From assembly GCA_029817715.1 (NCBI GenBank), contig JARUPY010000539.1, forward strand, positions 4,625,501-4,689,500: 64,000 nt of DNA, given 5' to 3'. Below the pieces are notes generated by a model, which did not search any database, was not told the origin of the DNA, and saw nothing but the letters and a program-made list of their open reading frames with translations. This document shows positions 35,293 to 48,525 of this stretch, piece after piece. The DNA is from Melastoma dodecandrum. Lineage: Eukaryota > Streptophyta > Magnoliopsida > Myrtales > Melastomataceae. Each line of letters begins with the position of its first letter. The first letter of the stretch is position 1. A program made the translations under genes and the position numbers.

Positions 35293-38200
35293 CTAGAACG
35301 TGTAGCTCGACATGAAGCTGGAGTAGGCTGTGACGACGGCCCACTCAGGGAAAAGACCCGTCAACTTCACGGTTGCATCGGTCAAGTGTTGGTCGATCAC
35401 TGATACATCTATCTGCAACTTCCCGGAATCATTTGCCTGTATTTATAGAGCAAGAGTAAGAACATCATGGGAAAAACGAGGGGTGCGTATAAGTAGGAGA
35501 GAGTGCGTTGCAGAGCATGCCGAGTCATGGATTAAGATAGAACTATATTTACGTAATTACCTCCAGCCAGAAGGTCCAGTTCTCGCCACTGTATCCGCTG
35601 AGTCTACATATGTAGGATGGAGGGCCACCATCGACTGTTTCCGGAACTGGCAACAATACGAAGGATGTTATGCCTAAAAACAAAGAAGGAACTTGTCCAT
35701 CTTAATAGGTTCATGAGTAGACTGTTACCAGGGAGAGTCTCATCCGCAAATGACCAACTAGACAGTGGACCAGTAACGTTAAGCACTGCAACCCAAACCT
35801 CCTTTAAAGAACTGTGGAGATAAGCAACAAAAAGGGGTTTGATTAGCATGACAAGAAACAGAATTATAAACTGAACAATTTGAATAACCACTAACAATTG
35901 CCCAAATCAATAATCCACGTCAGAAATTACATGGGGCCATAGATGATCATATTTTATCCTTGGTTTTATTTGCTGACCTATACTTACCCAAGAGAGAGTT
36001 CCAAGTGAACTCTGCCGGAATTTAAGCTGGAAGTCTGTGGCTTATAAGAAGATAACAGGGGGAAGCTTTGATATTGCTTCAAAATTTCATCACTAGGTGC
36101 AGGAAAATTTAGTGTTCTCGAAAATAGGAATGATACTGGAAAAATTCCCTGCATTAGAAAAAAAATATGTCAATTTTATTCAACCAATAAACAGTTTCGA
36201 AGTCATTTCGCAGGTGCATTGTTACAAGATTTTAAAGAAAAAGCATATCGTGTATTCATGATCTTGATATGCACCATTGAGAGTTTAGGAAACAGTCCAG
36301 TCCAGTACAAAGTATCGACTAGTTATGGACTCCAATTCAACTTCAGAATGCATATAATTCAATTGTTTTTTTACCATAAAGTGTGGAGGGAGTATTAATG
36401 CAAATCACTTCATCCTCATTTGGCATGGAGAGATGACACCGAGGCCGGTTATTAAGCAGAAGTTAATCATATTTAAACTGAATTCAACTTGCATCTCCAG
36501 AAAATTAATAAAAAATGCTAGTGCATAACTCACACATAGAAAACTGATTCTTTTTTTTAAACACTAACCATCCAAATTTGTCTGTTGGATAAATAAGCAG
36601 CATCGAAGGAAAAATCAGAAGTAATCTGCATTTGCTTTCCCACTTCCGGTGAATGATGGAAAACAAAAGGAAGATCATTGGAATCCACCACGGCAAAATC
36701 ATAACTGGAACGAACTAACTGCTCCCCCCCTATCAATTACAACAAAATGTCAAAAACAAAGGACTTCCCAAAAGGGTCTTTTACGAGTTCACACCCAACA
36801 CAGTTTTCGGTACCTTCAGTTACAAATGTGTGTTGTAACACCACTCTCTTTGGAGCATCTTTGCTATATGGGAAAAGCTGGGATGATAATGCCATTGTGA
36901 CCACGGTAAGCTGCAATAAGAACTGCAAGATAGAAGATTTTGCTAACCAATGGCCACAAACAGGGACAAGGGGTCCAAAGCACCACCCTGTACCAACGCC
37001 AATTATTGCTGCCACTACAATGTCGGCGATGAAAAACCCTGAAAGAAAATTATTAGTGGATTAACTTGTTGCCTTTTCATGTCTGGTAACAGATAACCCC
37101 ATGAATCGAGTCGCAGCAGAATGAAACCATCAAATCTCCCTTTAAGCATTCTCAAACACCTCTTTGCTTAACACTTCTAGTCATGTTCAAGATGCATGTC
37201 CATCTGATGTTAGCACTTCTCATCATAGAAGTGTAGTACAGATTGAAATGCATACCATATGGAGGTGGAATAGAACCCATCATTCCCATTTTCTCAATTA
37301 GAAACTGAGTAAGTAATCCGCTGAAATACACAGCAAATGCAATGCATGGAATCAAAGGCATCACATAGATGGTGGTGGACCTGAAATAAATAATTAATAT
37401 CAGAATATATACTCAAGGAAAGAAAACGTTAAAATAGAAGGAATTAGGAACACATTTTGCATGTATAAGAGGAGCCACTAAATCAGCGTATAACAACGAC
37501 TAATGTTATTACATCATAACTTCCACTGTATCCAAATCTCCAATAGTCATAAATGTTTCCATAAATGAAATGATATCGGACTCATGTAACGCAATCCAAC
37601 TTAGTTTGGTAAAGGATCCATCGAGTTAGTGTAAGACCAGGTTCTTTAATCCGTAAGCAAAAAAGGCATCAGAATATATTACTGATGATTAAATGCAACT
37701 GAATAATTTCCTAAAGTAACTCAACTGCAAATACAAGAGAATGCAACAATCATCAAGTGAAAAATGATAAGATCAACTCATCCAAAACTGCATTACCTGA
37801 GTGACCGGAAGCCACCAGACCTAGAAGAAAGCCAGACGATGATCCGAGAAGCAAACATGAAAGCAGAAATCAGAAAAGTTAAGAAACCCCCTTGCAATCC
37901 TGCTAAAAGATAAGCCTGCAAAATTTGAATTTCTTCAGGTTTATAATGCGATTCTTATAAAAACAAAGACTAAAACTAAAAGATAAATCTCAAAATGTTG
38001 GACATCAAGAACAAGTCCCAAATTCAGATAAGAATATACAATAGTTATGATAGCATAGAAACCAAATGCTCCCCAAAACCTCGCTTCATCCACACGAACC
38101 TGCAACAGAATAATAAATTCAGTTTCTTGTTAGATGTTAAGAACTTCCATGGTTGCTTGAGCAAACCAGTGTTGTCTCTTGACAAAAATATTTGCAGTCT

Positions 38201-41200
38201 CATGAACAAATTTAAGATAAATTTAATTGTATTTAAATTGCCATAAAATATTGTCTGTGGTCCATTGGTAATTTGATATCTGTCATCAGTAGTCAAAATA
38301 AAGGTAAAAAGAAAGAACAACTTAAGCACAAAATTAATGGCTCACTTCTCTGGACATATTAGGGCCTGATGCTTTTTGAGAGGTTGGAATGGATTTCCAC
38401 GCAATTCGTGGCATTAATAAGCCAAGTAAAGCACTGGGAATGAACATGATAAAGGCCGCGTACGGATTGGCAAACCTGAAACACAGTTAGATGTCAAGCC
38501 ACCATTGAAATGTTTAGACAAATGGATAAATGAAACCGTCAATGATGGAAAATGAATTTTAAGTATGACTAGCACAAAGAAAAGAGAGAAGCTCATCGAG
38601 GAGAACCTACCAGTTCATAGCATTTTTAGAAAACATCAATCTCAATATTGAAAACACGACTGGAAATACAGTGGCCAGTATGATCCCAGCCGCATGCAGG
38701 AAAATTCCTGTTAGATGAAATATCTCATTAACATTTCAGGAAGAAAAAACAAAACAAACAAGATGTAAGGAACGCCATCTTTGAGTAACCAAGTACCTTT
38801 CACAATATCCCAGAGGAAAGCAAAAGATGAACCATGACCAGGGCTTATTAAAGGAAGAAGGAAGGATGTGATAATGAGGATGGTCATGGGAATAGAGTGA
38901 AGCACGACAGCCACCCTTCTTGGATAATATATCTGGAATATGATTTGACAGTGTAAGTTATCAGCGGCAGCCCTCATCTGAAAACTGGATGCCTGAAGTA
39001 ACAAAATGCCATAAGGAAATCCATACCATAATCTGGGAAAAGTAGTCGAAAAACACAGCTCGATCAGTTGAAGAGCTGTCATTGATAGCTTCTAAGGATT
39101 TTCTCTGTTGGGAATCTTTCAAAATGGGAGAATTTGTGAAGGCCCTGACAAGGCTAAACAGATTTTCACCCCGTGCTTGGATGCTTCCCGGTCTAATCTA
39201 ATACATTCCATTCGCCAGGGAAAAAAATCAAACAGTCAAGTCAATAGGAATTTAAATAACCCAATGTCAGTACCAAAGTAATAGTTGTGGCACATACATT
39301 AGTCTATCCACGGTGTCATAGGATGTGTGGTAAAAGTATCCCCCCAACAGGAATATAATATCTAAGCCAGGGATATTGCCGTAATCTTCTGAAAACATTC
39401 TGTAATCAGTGTCTCCAGGGATAACAGGGAAAACGTCCTGAGGATCACATACGTCAAAGAGAGAATGTTAACATTTATAGCGAATAGTTGATCGAGAAGA
39501 AATGGATTAAGCAACCAAAATGGATCCCAGTCGGGAAGCTTAGTCAAGATTCCCACAGAAACAGATATAGTCCCATCACGAAATAACATCACTGTCACTG
39601 AACAGAAATCTTGTAAATTTGAATTTTGTCAAATAAACCAACCCGTGTGACACGAACAGAAGATTCTACTGATTATCCAATTGAAGATTCCAGTCAGAAT
39701 GTGTCACATGAACATATTATCACTATAGAAAAATAAAAGCAGACAGAATCAAATGCCTAATATGAGAATCTTACTATCCTAAAGCCCAATCAAGGTACAT
39801 GCTTCTGCAAGCTAAAAAACCGCCAAGAATAAATCAACAGCAGAGTGATCCATGCCTTTGCACAACCAACATGTATGCCATCACTCTCGGTTGGGATTGT
39901 ATTTTCCTCCCTTAAAATAGAATACTTTATGTCCAGTCATTAAATCTCCAATTCAGGTAAATAACCAATGGAACAGGGTAAACTAGGAACCTGAGCGGTA
40001 CTATGAGCCATTGGATACACGGCTGACTCAGCATAAACAAGGGATGGCCATGCACCAGGCCCAGATTGGCAGACCAAATCTGTAGAGGTCAATGACAGAA
40101 ATCAACAAAATATGCATGAAGAAGTAAAGAAGTAGAAAAGTATCAACAGCATTACTATCCTCAACTAATTGGCATATGCACTAGATCAAAGAACTACACC
40201 GACTCCAAGATATTTCCACAAGGTACCACAGATTAATGCCTTGGAACATCAAATTAGCAAGAGTCTTACAGGAAAAAGCAAATAAATTGGATTAACGGTG
40301 CAATATGTTACTGCCGATGAAACAGAGACAGGTTGTCATAGTGGCAGAATCTGATCAATCAATTAGTTAAATTCCCGAGTTTTTAGCAATCTACCCAGCA
40401 GCAAGCCAGCAACATATCGCAGGGCACAATGAATTTCACATGTCCGCTATTTCCAGTTACCTGGTCCACCAGTCCCAGTTGCTTCAACATTGATAGCAGC
40501 TCCAATTGAATCTCGCCATTTGTTTGTCCTCATAAACCCATGTGCACCCTGAAAGTGTCAAACAATTCAGAAAGGAAAAGATAAACATTTTCCGGGGATG
40601 TAGAATGGTTAAATATTTTGCATAGACTTGATGCAGACATTACTTCACAAATCCTACTTAAGCAATAAGGAGCTCAAGAATTAGAAACAGACAGGAAGAC
40701 TTCGTCAACCAAATGGACTAAACAATATGCAATTGCCAATACTTACAAGCATGAACAGTTCTTCTGCACCATTAAAAAGAAATATGATTGGTTTAGGAGG
40801 TATCCAGCCAGAGTCAACAGCAAGTCTTGCGAGTTCCAACATGGATGCTGAGGAAGAGAACTTGCAATTAAACAACTTGGCAGCTAGCAAATAAGTATAA
40901 GCAAATGGAACCAATACTTGCACTTACCAACGCATGAAGCGCAATCGCCGGCACCAGGAGACCCAAGGGTACTGTCAAAATGGCCATTCATTAAGACCGA
41001 TGGCTCAGAGTCACTTGAATCTGCAGATGATAGCCTGAAAATTTCACATAAAACAAGAAAGTGTTGAAAGGCATGTCAAGAAACTAGAGGAAGAACTAGA
41101 GAAATAAAAAAAAAAAGAAAATGTTTGCACAATCCTTCCAGTTCTTTCACCGGATCGGGAGCGGATTTGGACTCCTATCATATCTAATTGCTTTCTCAAG

Positions 41201-41964
41201 GAGGAAGTCGTAGCATCCTGTCTATGAATTGACAGAACAAAGTCAAGCATTTTATGCCTTATTCTTTCACACTCCATCCACATAAGTAAATCTCCGTGCA
41301 GATACAGTTCTTCCATTAAATCACAAAATGAAATCAAAGGCATTCCTTAAGCAGAAGGGAGTGCCACCTTGCCACAATATTGGTGTGGTTCCTGTACCCA
41401 AATGATATACTGTGTCCCAGAAATATCATATTGAACGAACCTGTAACCGTTGACTCCTCTATTTCAATCCTGCAAAAGAAGATCCAGAAACATCAGAGCG
41501 ACCACACAATCAAGAAACAAAAACAACGACCCCAATTCAGATTCACCGAGAACTCCTTTGGCACATACTTCAGTTCAGGCCCAGCTCGCTCCCTCAACGA
41601 CTCCAACTGCGATTTAATGTACCGGGCAGCTTCGTGCAATCCCTCTCTACCTTCCTAACATTCAAGTCGAACGCAATCGTCACGGGGACGGGTCCCAACT
41701 ATATCGAAACGCACAGGGACACAGCAAAGGCGAGATCTTCGTCCTAACCTGTCGGCTGCCGATGTCTTGCGCGAGGACCCGGACGTGGTCAATGGCACGG
41801 GCCTCGGAGAAGCGGTCTAAGGGAGCGTCATGGCCGAGTGGGTGGATGAACTTCGTGTTGAGGACGGAGTAGGTGATCAGGGCCAAGAGGGCGTACATAG
41901 AGACGAGGCCGGCCAGCACCTTGAACCCAACGGCGTCCCCGGACCGCCATAACCACCAGGCCAT
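35293..41964 (-). CDS. ERMP1: Endoplasmic reticulum metallopeptidase 1-like protein (M28 family)
   Basis: A long multi-exon gene, about 20 exons, not all bounded here. The start chosen is the ATG of MAWWLWRSGDAVGFKV; the frame is open upstream without another ATG. A transmembrane segment (about residues 15-35) precedes the lumenal M28 aminopeptidase-like domain. Zinc-site motifs are all present: NGHFDSTLGSPGAGD (about 40949-40992), FLFNGAEELFML (about 40745-40785), INVEATGTGGP (about 40461-40497) and FYHTSYDT (about 39311-39334). The C-terminal half carries several hydrophobic helices (35900-39100) and ends FPEWAVVTAYSSFMSSYTF. This is the arrangement of ER-membrane ERMP1/Felix-ina proteins. 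The plant substrate is not established. Exon similarity is continuous and I saw no break. Confidence 0.88.
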
Positions 41965-42148
41965 GCTCCGGTCGACGAGGATGAGCTCAGGCACGAGGAA
42001 GGCGGAAGCGACGTGCCAGGAGAGACAGCGTACGAGGAAGAGGAAGAGCAAGAAAATGTTTGAGGATCCAGTCGTTGTTGCTTCTCCGTTTCTTGCGCTA
42101 GTCCAAATCAAACTACCGAGATTTTGATTCTTTTTTCTACGTTAAAGT

Positions 42149-42729
42149 AAGTCAAAATATACGATAATATCATAAACTATGCACAACTTTCTGTTTTGTC
42201 AAAATTTTTTTTATCTATACGATATTATTACTATCTTTAGTGTTGTAATTTTTTTTGTCAAATCTTGAATTTTACTCTGAGGAAACCAAACAGGTCATAA
42301 TCTTTAAATTTCAATTATTGACTAAAAAAAGTGAAAAAATAAATAATAATATTAAACAATTTCATGTGTTATTTATTATATAATTTTAATAGTTAAATTA
42401 AGTAATTTGGAAGTTGAAGTTGGACTGTAGTTATTGATGCTGTTGAGAATCTGTAAAATCGATGAAGAACGGATGATGGATTTATTGTGAGGTTACTACT
42501 ACGCATAAACTAGATTGCAAAACGATGCAATGAGAGGTTAAAAGTCAACTATTATAGGATAACTGTTAGACAGTATTAAGGCCTTGTTTGGTTTCCTCAT
42601 AATAAAATTCAAGATTTGACAAAAAAAATTACAACACTAAAGACAGTGATAATATCGTATAGCTAAAAAAGATTTTGACAAAACAGAAAGTTTGAGCATA
42701 GTTTATGATATTATCGTATATTTTGCCTT
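42149..42729. mobile_element. Foldback MITE-like element with about 150-base inverted arms
   Basis: The left arm (42149-42300) and right arm (42580-42729) are reverse complements. Both contain CAAAATATACGATAATATCA, TTTCTGTTTTGTCAAAAT, GTCAAATCTTGAATTTTA and GAGGAAACCAAACA. The 280-base spacer is AT-rich and non-coding. No clear target duplication was found, so the superfamily is not assigned. It lies just upstream of the ERMP1-like gene. Confidence 0.85.
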
Positions 42730-42760
42730 AAAATAATAATAATAATAATAATTAAAAAAA

Positions 42761-43157
42761 AAATTATCGATATTTGGCTTGACTAATATGTCAACTTACT
42801 GTTGTGCCATAGTTTAAAAAGTTTTGGATTTGGCCTTAACTCGATTTTAGTTTTTGATTTGGCCTTAAACCTGACGGCCGTTACGAGTCTCAGACGAGTC
42901 GTTGACGGTTATGTTTAATGTCCACGTGTATATGACGTGGCAAAATCGAAATAAGGCAAATTATCGATATTTAGCCTGAACTATATGCCAACTTCCGTTT
43001 GTGGCTTATCGTTTAAAAGTTTTGGATTTGGCCTTAATTCGATTTTAGTTTTTTATTTGGCCTTAAACCTAACTGCCGTTACGAGTCGTGTCATTAACGG
43101 TTATGTTTAATGTCCGACGTGTCTTCAAATTACTCCACCGTGTATGTGACGTGGCAA
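42761..43157. repeat. Two-unit tandem repeat, period about 197 bases
   Basis: Unit one begins AAATTATCGATATTTGGCTT at 42761 and unit two AAATTATCGATATTTAGCCT at 42958. Both contain GTTTTGGATTTGGCCTTAA, GCCGTTACGAGTC and ATGACGTGGC-like words in the same order. Non-coding; probably an old dispersed repeat in tandem. Confidence 0.85.
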
Positions 43158-43311
43158 TAATTTTGATCCCATTCTGTTAACTGAAATTTCTCCCCGTTTA
43201 GAGAGATGGAACTGCAATTAAGAATTCACGAGATAAAGCAATAATTTTGATCCCATTCTGTTGACCTTCCGTTGAAGGTTTGCTTGCATACTCTCGATCT
43301 ATTATTAGATA

Positions 43312-44250
43312 GTGATATCGTTGACCTGTGCAATGATCTGATTGTTATGGCTACTCGGTGTTTTTGCAGCAATCACGACACTAGTTGGAAGTGGTACTGG
43401 ACCTGCTGATGGAACTTGTGCATCAACATATACGCCTGCCCGGCGGAACATGAAACTATTGCTTCAATCAACCGATGACCTTCCACTGAATTTTTTTGGT
43501 TTACAGAAAAGGTAAGTGTTGTTTGCATTTGCTGTCATTATGTTACATCCTTTTGCTTTGGTTTGACAATGCAAGGTTACGTCGACTCGCATTCTAAGTG
43601 TAGCTTGTGCCTGAGAAATGGTTCACTCCTGCTGTAAAATTTAAACATGTCTTGACTGGCATGTATTTCTAGAGACATGACATTCCTAACTATTCATAGG
43701 TAAAAGTTCGAAGCCCGAGAAGTTGCGTAAGGCAGTTAGTGCTGGTGCAACGGGTGGACTCAAGTTGTTATTCAAAACCATTAATCTGATTCTTCAAAAC
43801 CATCTTCTCCCTTTCCCGTTACTTGGGCCAGGTAAATATCCATACTGATATACGACATGAATCTGGTTTCGTGGAGAACGCCATCGAATCCTTCAACGGA
43901 TGAAGTATTCACAATTACCACAGGTGACCGCTTCTTTTAGACAATGACTTGACTGTCAATCTCGCTAAACTGGGGTTACTGGCACACTATATCCTTACTC
44001 GTTTACTCTTTTTGGCAGTTAAGGCGCAGGTAGGGACCATGCTCCAGATATCATCAAATTATGCGGTGTTCCTAATGCCCTACCTTCATCCACAAACCCG
44101 ACACGACCATACACTTGTACTACTATTGATGAGCATTTGGATGTGCTTGGTATGACTCTTATCTAATAGTGAAACTTTGACGATGGAAATTAATTCTAAA
44201 TTCTCTCTTTGGTTCTACGAACTGTGTCAGATGGTGTGCCACTTCAATTT
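43312..44250 (+). pseudogene. Broken urease duplicate (alpha-domain part)
   Basis: Matches the intact urease gene in both exons and introns, in opposite orientation. It starts within the intron before exon 20488-20627 (GATATCGTTGACCTGTGCAA) and continues through [28 protein letters not shown], a truncated GLKLHEDWG exon, VNIHTD, SGFVENAIESFN and the exon encoding [10 protein letters not shown]. It stops just after the Met-Val-Cys-His start of the next exon, near 44243. Frameshifts, stops and a deletion of the carbamylated-lysine region make it non-functional. Shared introns show a genomic duplication, not a reverse-transcribed copy. Confidence 0.92.
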
Positions 44251-44905
44251 GTCATCCTAGACTTTCCGGGATGTCCTGAAGGAGCGAGGCGATGCCAGAT
44301 TTGGAGATCTACAACGGTGTTCATGTGCTTTGCTGCCGCTTGTTCCGGACTAATGCTGCACCCAATAGGTCAGGAATATTCTTGGCTGAAGAAAAAAGGT
44401 TATATCCACTTGCAAGGTATACTACATGTTCACTAATGTTCGGTCCATGGTGATTTCCGTCTTTTGATTGCAGGCTGATCTATTCCGTATTCTTCAGAAC
44501 CAAGGAAAGTCGAGCTATTCCCAGGACTCTATCTGCTCAGATTCAAGGATCTTCCTCGGCACAAAAGTTCTACAACTTGAAAGGGACAAAAAACTTCATT
44601 GCTTGGCTCGAACTAGGGAACCAAAGTTTGGTAATCAATGCAAGTTTTGGAAGCATGTGTGGCACCGATGAAGAAGAAAGATCTTATCGATACAGAAGGC
44701 GTAATGGGTGCCATGGAAGGAGTTATTAGAGCAGTGAATCCGTCCAAAGGGCTGATACCAATGAAGGCCATTCTTCGGGGACTAGAGGCTGATCACATGG
44801 CATCCAAGACGTCAAGAGCGTGCCCGTTCTGCAACCACTGCCACATCCCAAGAGGGTGACATACTTTGGGAATCCTGCAGACGAATATGGGATGGATGAT
44901 TAATT
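44251..44905 (+). other. Unrecognised coding-like relic downstream of the urease fragment
   Basis: The sequence has coding-like composition. A possible frame contains SSAQKFYNLKGTKNFIAWLE, and a second (44638-44859) contains GVMGAMEGVIRAVNPSKGLI and CPFCNHCHIPRG. A third reads VTYFGNPADEYGMDD before a stop at about 44900. The pieces lie in different frames and are interrupted by stops, which suggests a decayed gene or the tail of an unrecognised gene with introns. I could not assign a family. Confidence 0.4.
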
Positions 44906-45149
44906 CCTTCATGTGAAACAAAATGAAGAAACAAAACAACAATTAAGTCTTGGCCCAACATGAAGTTATCGTTGCGCAAGATCTGGGCCCGAATAACCGG
45001 CCTCATTGTTATAAAATATAATGAAACACTCCACTCCGTTGAAGGCCCATTATTGAGCCCAAAGCCCATCCAGAATTCGTTCATCAGATAAATGCGACGT
45101 CGTCGCCTGGGAGGCCAACCGGCACCCGCAAACGGCCGCTCCGACAACG

Positions 45150-47424
45150 ATGTACCCGAAGCCGAAGGCGACGGCGACGGCGACACTCTCCCTGACGCTC
45201 CTATTCACCGTCCTCATCGTCTTCACACTACTCTTCTCCACCGTCGACCTCCGCTCCTCCTTCCTCCCTTCCTCTTTCCGCCTACTCTCTCCCCCTCCAC
45301 CGCCGCCGCCGTCGTCCTTCTCCTGCTCCTCCCCTCTCCGCGTCTACATGTACGATCTCCCCCGCAGGTTCAACGTCGGCATGCTTCGCCGTGAATCCCC
45401 CGCCTCCGCCGATGATTCCCCCGTCACCGCCGGGGACCTGCCCCCGTGGCCGAGGAACAGCGGCCTCAAGAGGCAGCACAGCGTCGAGTACTGGATGACG
45501 GCCTCGCTCCTCTACACGGATCGAGACGACGGCGGCGGTAGGGAGGCCGTTAGGGTGTCCGATCCGGAGGACGCGGACGTGTTCTTCGTCCCGTTCTTCT
45601 CCTCGCTGAGCTTCAATACTCACGGCCACAATATGACGGATCCGGATACCGAGATTGATCATCAGTTGCAGGTAATTTTTGTCTGTCGATTTCTTAATTC
45701 ACAGTTATGTTTTCGTTTTATGATTTGGAATTGGCTGTTGGACAAAGGAAATGGCGGCTTATAACTGCTTTTCTGTCGTGGAAATCGTCCTTGTGGTGTC
45801 CAAACGAGTGGGGTTTTTATTTGATTAGGTTGGTGAACATGTTTGCCTGCTGTCCGCTAATTCGTATAACGATATAATTCCTCATGCCAGTATTGGATAA
45901 TAGAGTTTTCTAGCAGTGACTGGACTTTCTCGAAACTTTTCGTGAACATGGTCCAGTTGTTTGTCATTGAATGGATCGTGTTCTCTAACCCGCTTCTTCT
46001 TTTATTATGTGATAGGGTTTTTCTCTTGTATTTGTTTCGGCATAGCTGAAGTTTGTATGCCTATCTCTGGTTGAATGAAGGGGATAATTAATTTAACTAC
46101 CAGATTTTATTCAGTAGCCTCTTTGCATCTGGTTAATATCTTTTAACTTGTGGTTTCAGATCGACCTCCTTGAGATCCTGCGAAATTCAAAGTATTGGCA
46201 GCGATCTGGTGGGAAAGATCATGTAATTCCTGTGTCACACCCAAATGCTTTCAGGTTTCTCCGGGAACAGGTGAACGCATCCATTCTTATTGTTGTAGAT
46301 TTTGGCCGTTACCCTAGAGAATTGTCGAATTTGAAGAAGGATGTGGTCTCTCCATATGTACATGTTGTGGAATCCTTTCTCGATGATAACTCTACAGACC
46401 CTTATGGATCTCGCCCCTGGCTTCTATTCTTCCGGGGAGGGACGGTGCGGAAAGCCGTACGTGTTCTGAAGCTCACCACTGCATTAGTCTTAGTATTTTC
46501 TTGGCATTCTAAGCCGATCGTTTGACTGTCTCGTCTACTAATTAGTTTCTTTTCCATTACTGTGATGCAGGAGGGAAAAGTACGTGCTAAACTAGAGAAA
46601 ATTTTCGATGGTTACGATGACGTTCAGTATTTACAAAGCAAAGCGACAACAGAGAGCATTAAAATGGTACAATGATGTTTTTTTTATTTAACCTGCTGAG
46701 CATGAGAATTTGGATAATAAATTTTGAGTCCCTACGGTATAGTTTATTGATGGGCCAGGTCATACCTATCGAATCTGTAATTTATTCATCAAAATGATGG
46801 CTGTTATGACATTTTTAAGAAGAATTAGGCAATAGTGTTGCATTAGCATGACCATATTGACCGTTATTTATTGTTTCCTTGTGCATCCCCTTTTTGGGTT
46901 ACGGATGTCACACTTCATTATCTTATTCCTGCTTGAATGACACTCAAATTCAATTGTGTGAAACAATCATTGACATCATTGTTTGAACTCTTTTCCAGTC
47001 CACACAGGAAATGCGTTCCTCGAAATTCTGCTTGCATCCAGCGGGAGATACTCCATCCTCTTGCCGTCTGTTCGATGCAATTGTTAGTCACTGCGTCCCA
47101 GTCATCGTCAGTGATCAGATCGAGCTTCCTTATGAGGACGAAATTGACTACTCTCGGTTCTCCATCTTCTTTTCGGTGAAGGAGGCGCTTCAGCCGGGTT
47201 ACATGGTTGATCAACTTCGGAAATTCCCTAGAGAAAGATGGGTCAAGATGTGGAATGTCCTGAAGAACATTTCCCGTCACTACGAATTTCAGTATCCTCC
47301 AAAGAAGGATGATGCGGTTGACATGATATGGAGACAGGTGAAGCACAAACTTCCCAGCATTACTCTCGGCATGCACAGGAGCCAGAGGCTGAAAATCCCG
47401 GATTGGTGGAGGCGGAAGAGGTAG
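45150..47424 (+). CDS. GT47 exostosin-family glycosyltransferase (ARAD1-like arabinosyltransferase)
   Basis: Four exons (45150-45671, 46160-46456, 46571-46666, 46999-47424) give 446 residues with perfect phases. It has a short cytosolic start, one membrane anchor (about residues 12-30, [19 protein letters not shown]), a proline-rich stem and a Golgi-lumenal exostosin domain. Family motifs are [73 protein letters not shown] and [16 protein letters not shown]. The end is [11 protein letters not shown]. This fits the ARAD1/ARAD2 clade, implicated in pectic arabinan synthesis, though GT47 members are hard to tell apart by substrate. The start was chosen because it leads straight into the anchor; an out-of-frame ATG at 45092 precedes it. 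Confidence 0.93.
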
Positions 47425-48525
47425 GAGCTCTGCAGGACCTCCCTATTCAAACATACCTGTACATTCCGATCATACCACCTCCTCCTCCAAGCCATGGTCG
47501 CGCAGCGAAGGGCATATTGGAAACACGTCCAAAGATCAGACTCAACATGGGAGTGGTCCAGGCATGGGATTTCTGTAAGCTCAACGCAACTTTTTTCTCC
47601 TCTCTCGCGTGGGAAATTCTCTATTAGGCCTCCGGAATCCAGCAGCTTGCCATTCCATGAGTGGAAGGAAATCATTCATATTCAATATTCTTTCACTGCA
47701 ACCTGTTCTTTACGTTAGATCGTGCAGTGTACAGTAGATATTGGTCGATTGTGATGAAACCTCGTGGCGGATTTCGCACTCCGCACATAAGCTGCGAGCA
47801 AAGGTCAGACTCCCCAGGCTTCTTTTGAGTGGGGGTAATATTCTCTGTATCGGTAGTCAGTACGGAAAGGTTGATTTGGAAAAAGAGTATTTTTTTTTTT
47901 AAATTATTATTTCAGCGATAGAATAATTGATCTTTATCTCAATCATGCAGGTCTTGATTAGTTGACGTTTAGCTATTGCCTAATGACACAAGAAAAACGC
48001 TTCATAGAAAGCTTCTAAGTCACCCTCTCATTCATGACCTAAACCACTCCTTGCCATCGTCATTTTACCAAATCATGCCTTCCACCAAATGGTATGGACA
48101 CCCAACTCAATAGAAGGCCTGTTTGATAGGATAAAGAGGTTTTTTTTTCTTCTAAATTTTAAGAGGAAAGCTGTTTTTGGGGTTTTCAGTTTTTGTTTTT
48201 TATTTTCCGAATAAGAAAACGAAAACAGAAAACGGACAGTTAACAAACAGGACCTTAGGGTCAGCTCATTTGTGGGAGTGTTCATTCTATGAACACAAGT
48301 ATACGAATATATAGGCAGTTGGGTTGTCAGGGTCTTTAGTTGGTGCGTGACAACTAAAATCAAGGGAAAAACACTCAAGTTGCTGCGCCTCAATCAAAAT
48401 GTATGGAAGAGTAAGTTATATGGACAATTCACTCAACGAGAAAACTGAGGATTGGATTATTCACAGAGACGGTGATTTCTTCAGCAGCTACCAGATGGGA
48501 GCGAGGGAAGAAAGCCGTCCACGTC
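47425..48525. other. 3' flank of the GT47 gene, no further gene
   Basis: Presumed 3' UTR up to about 47900, then AT-rich sequence with T- and A-runs. No coding similarity recognised. It ends where the third hairpin-array element begins. Confidence 0.5.

Noticed and set aside
41965..42111. Longer N-terminus for the ERMP1-like protein
   Set aside because: The upstream frame has no ATG. The first ATG at 41964 opens the conserved membrane-anchor start.
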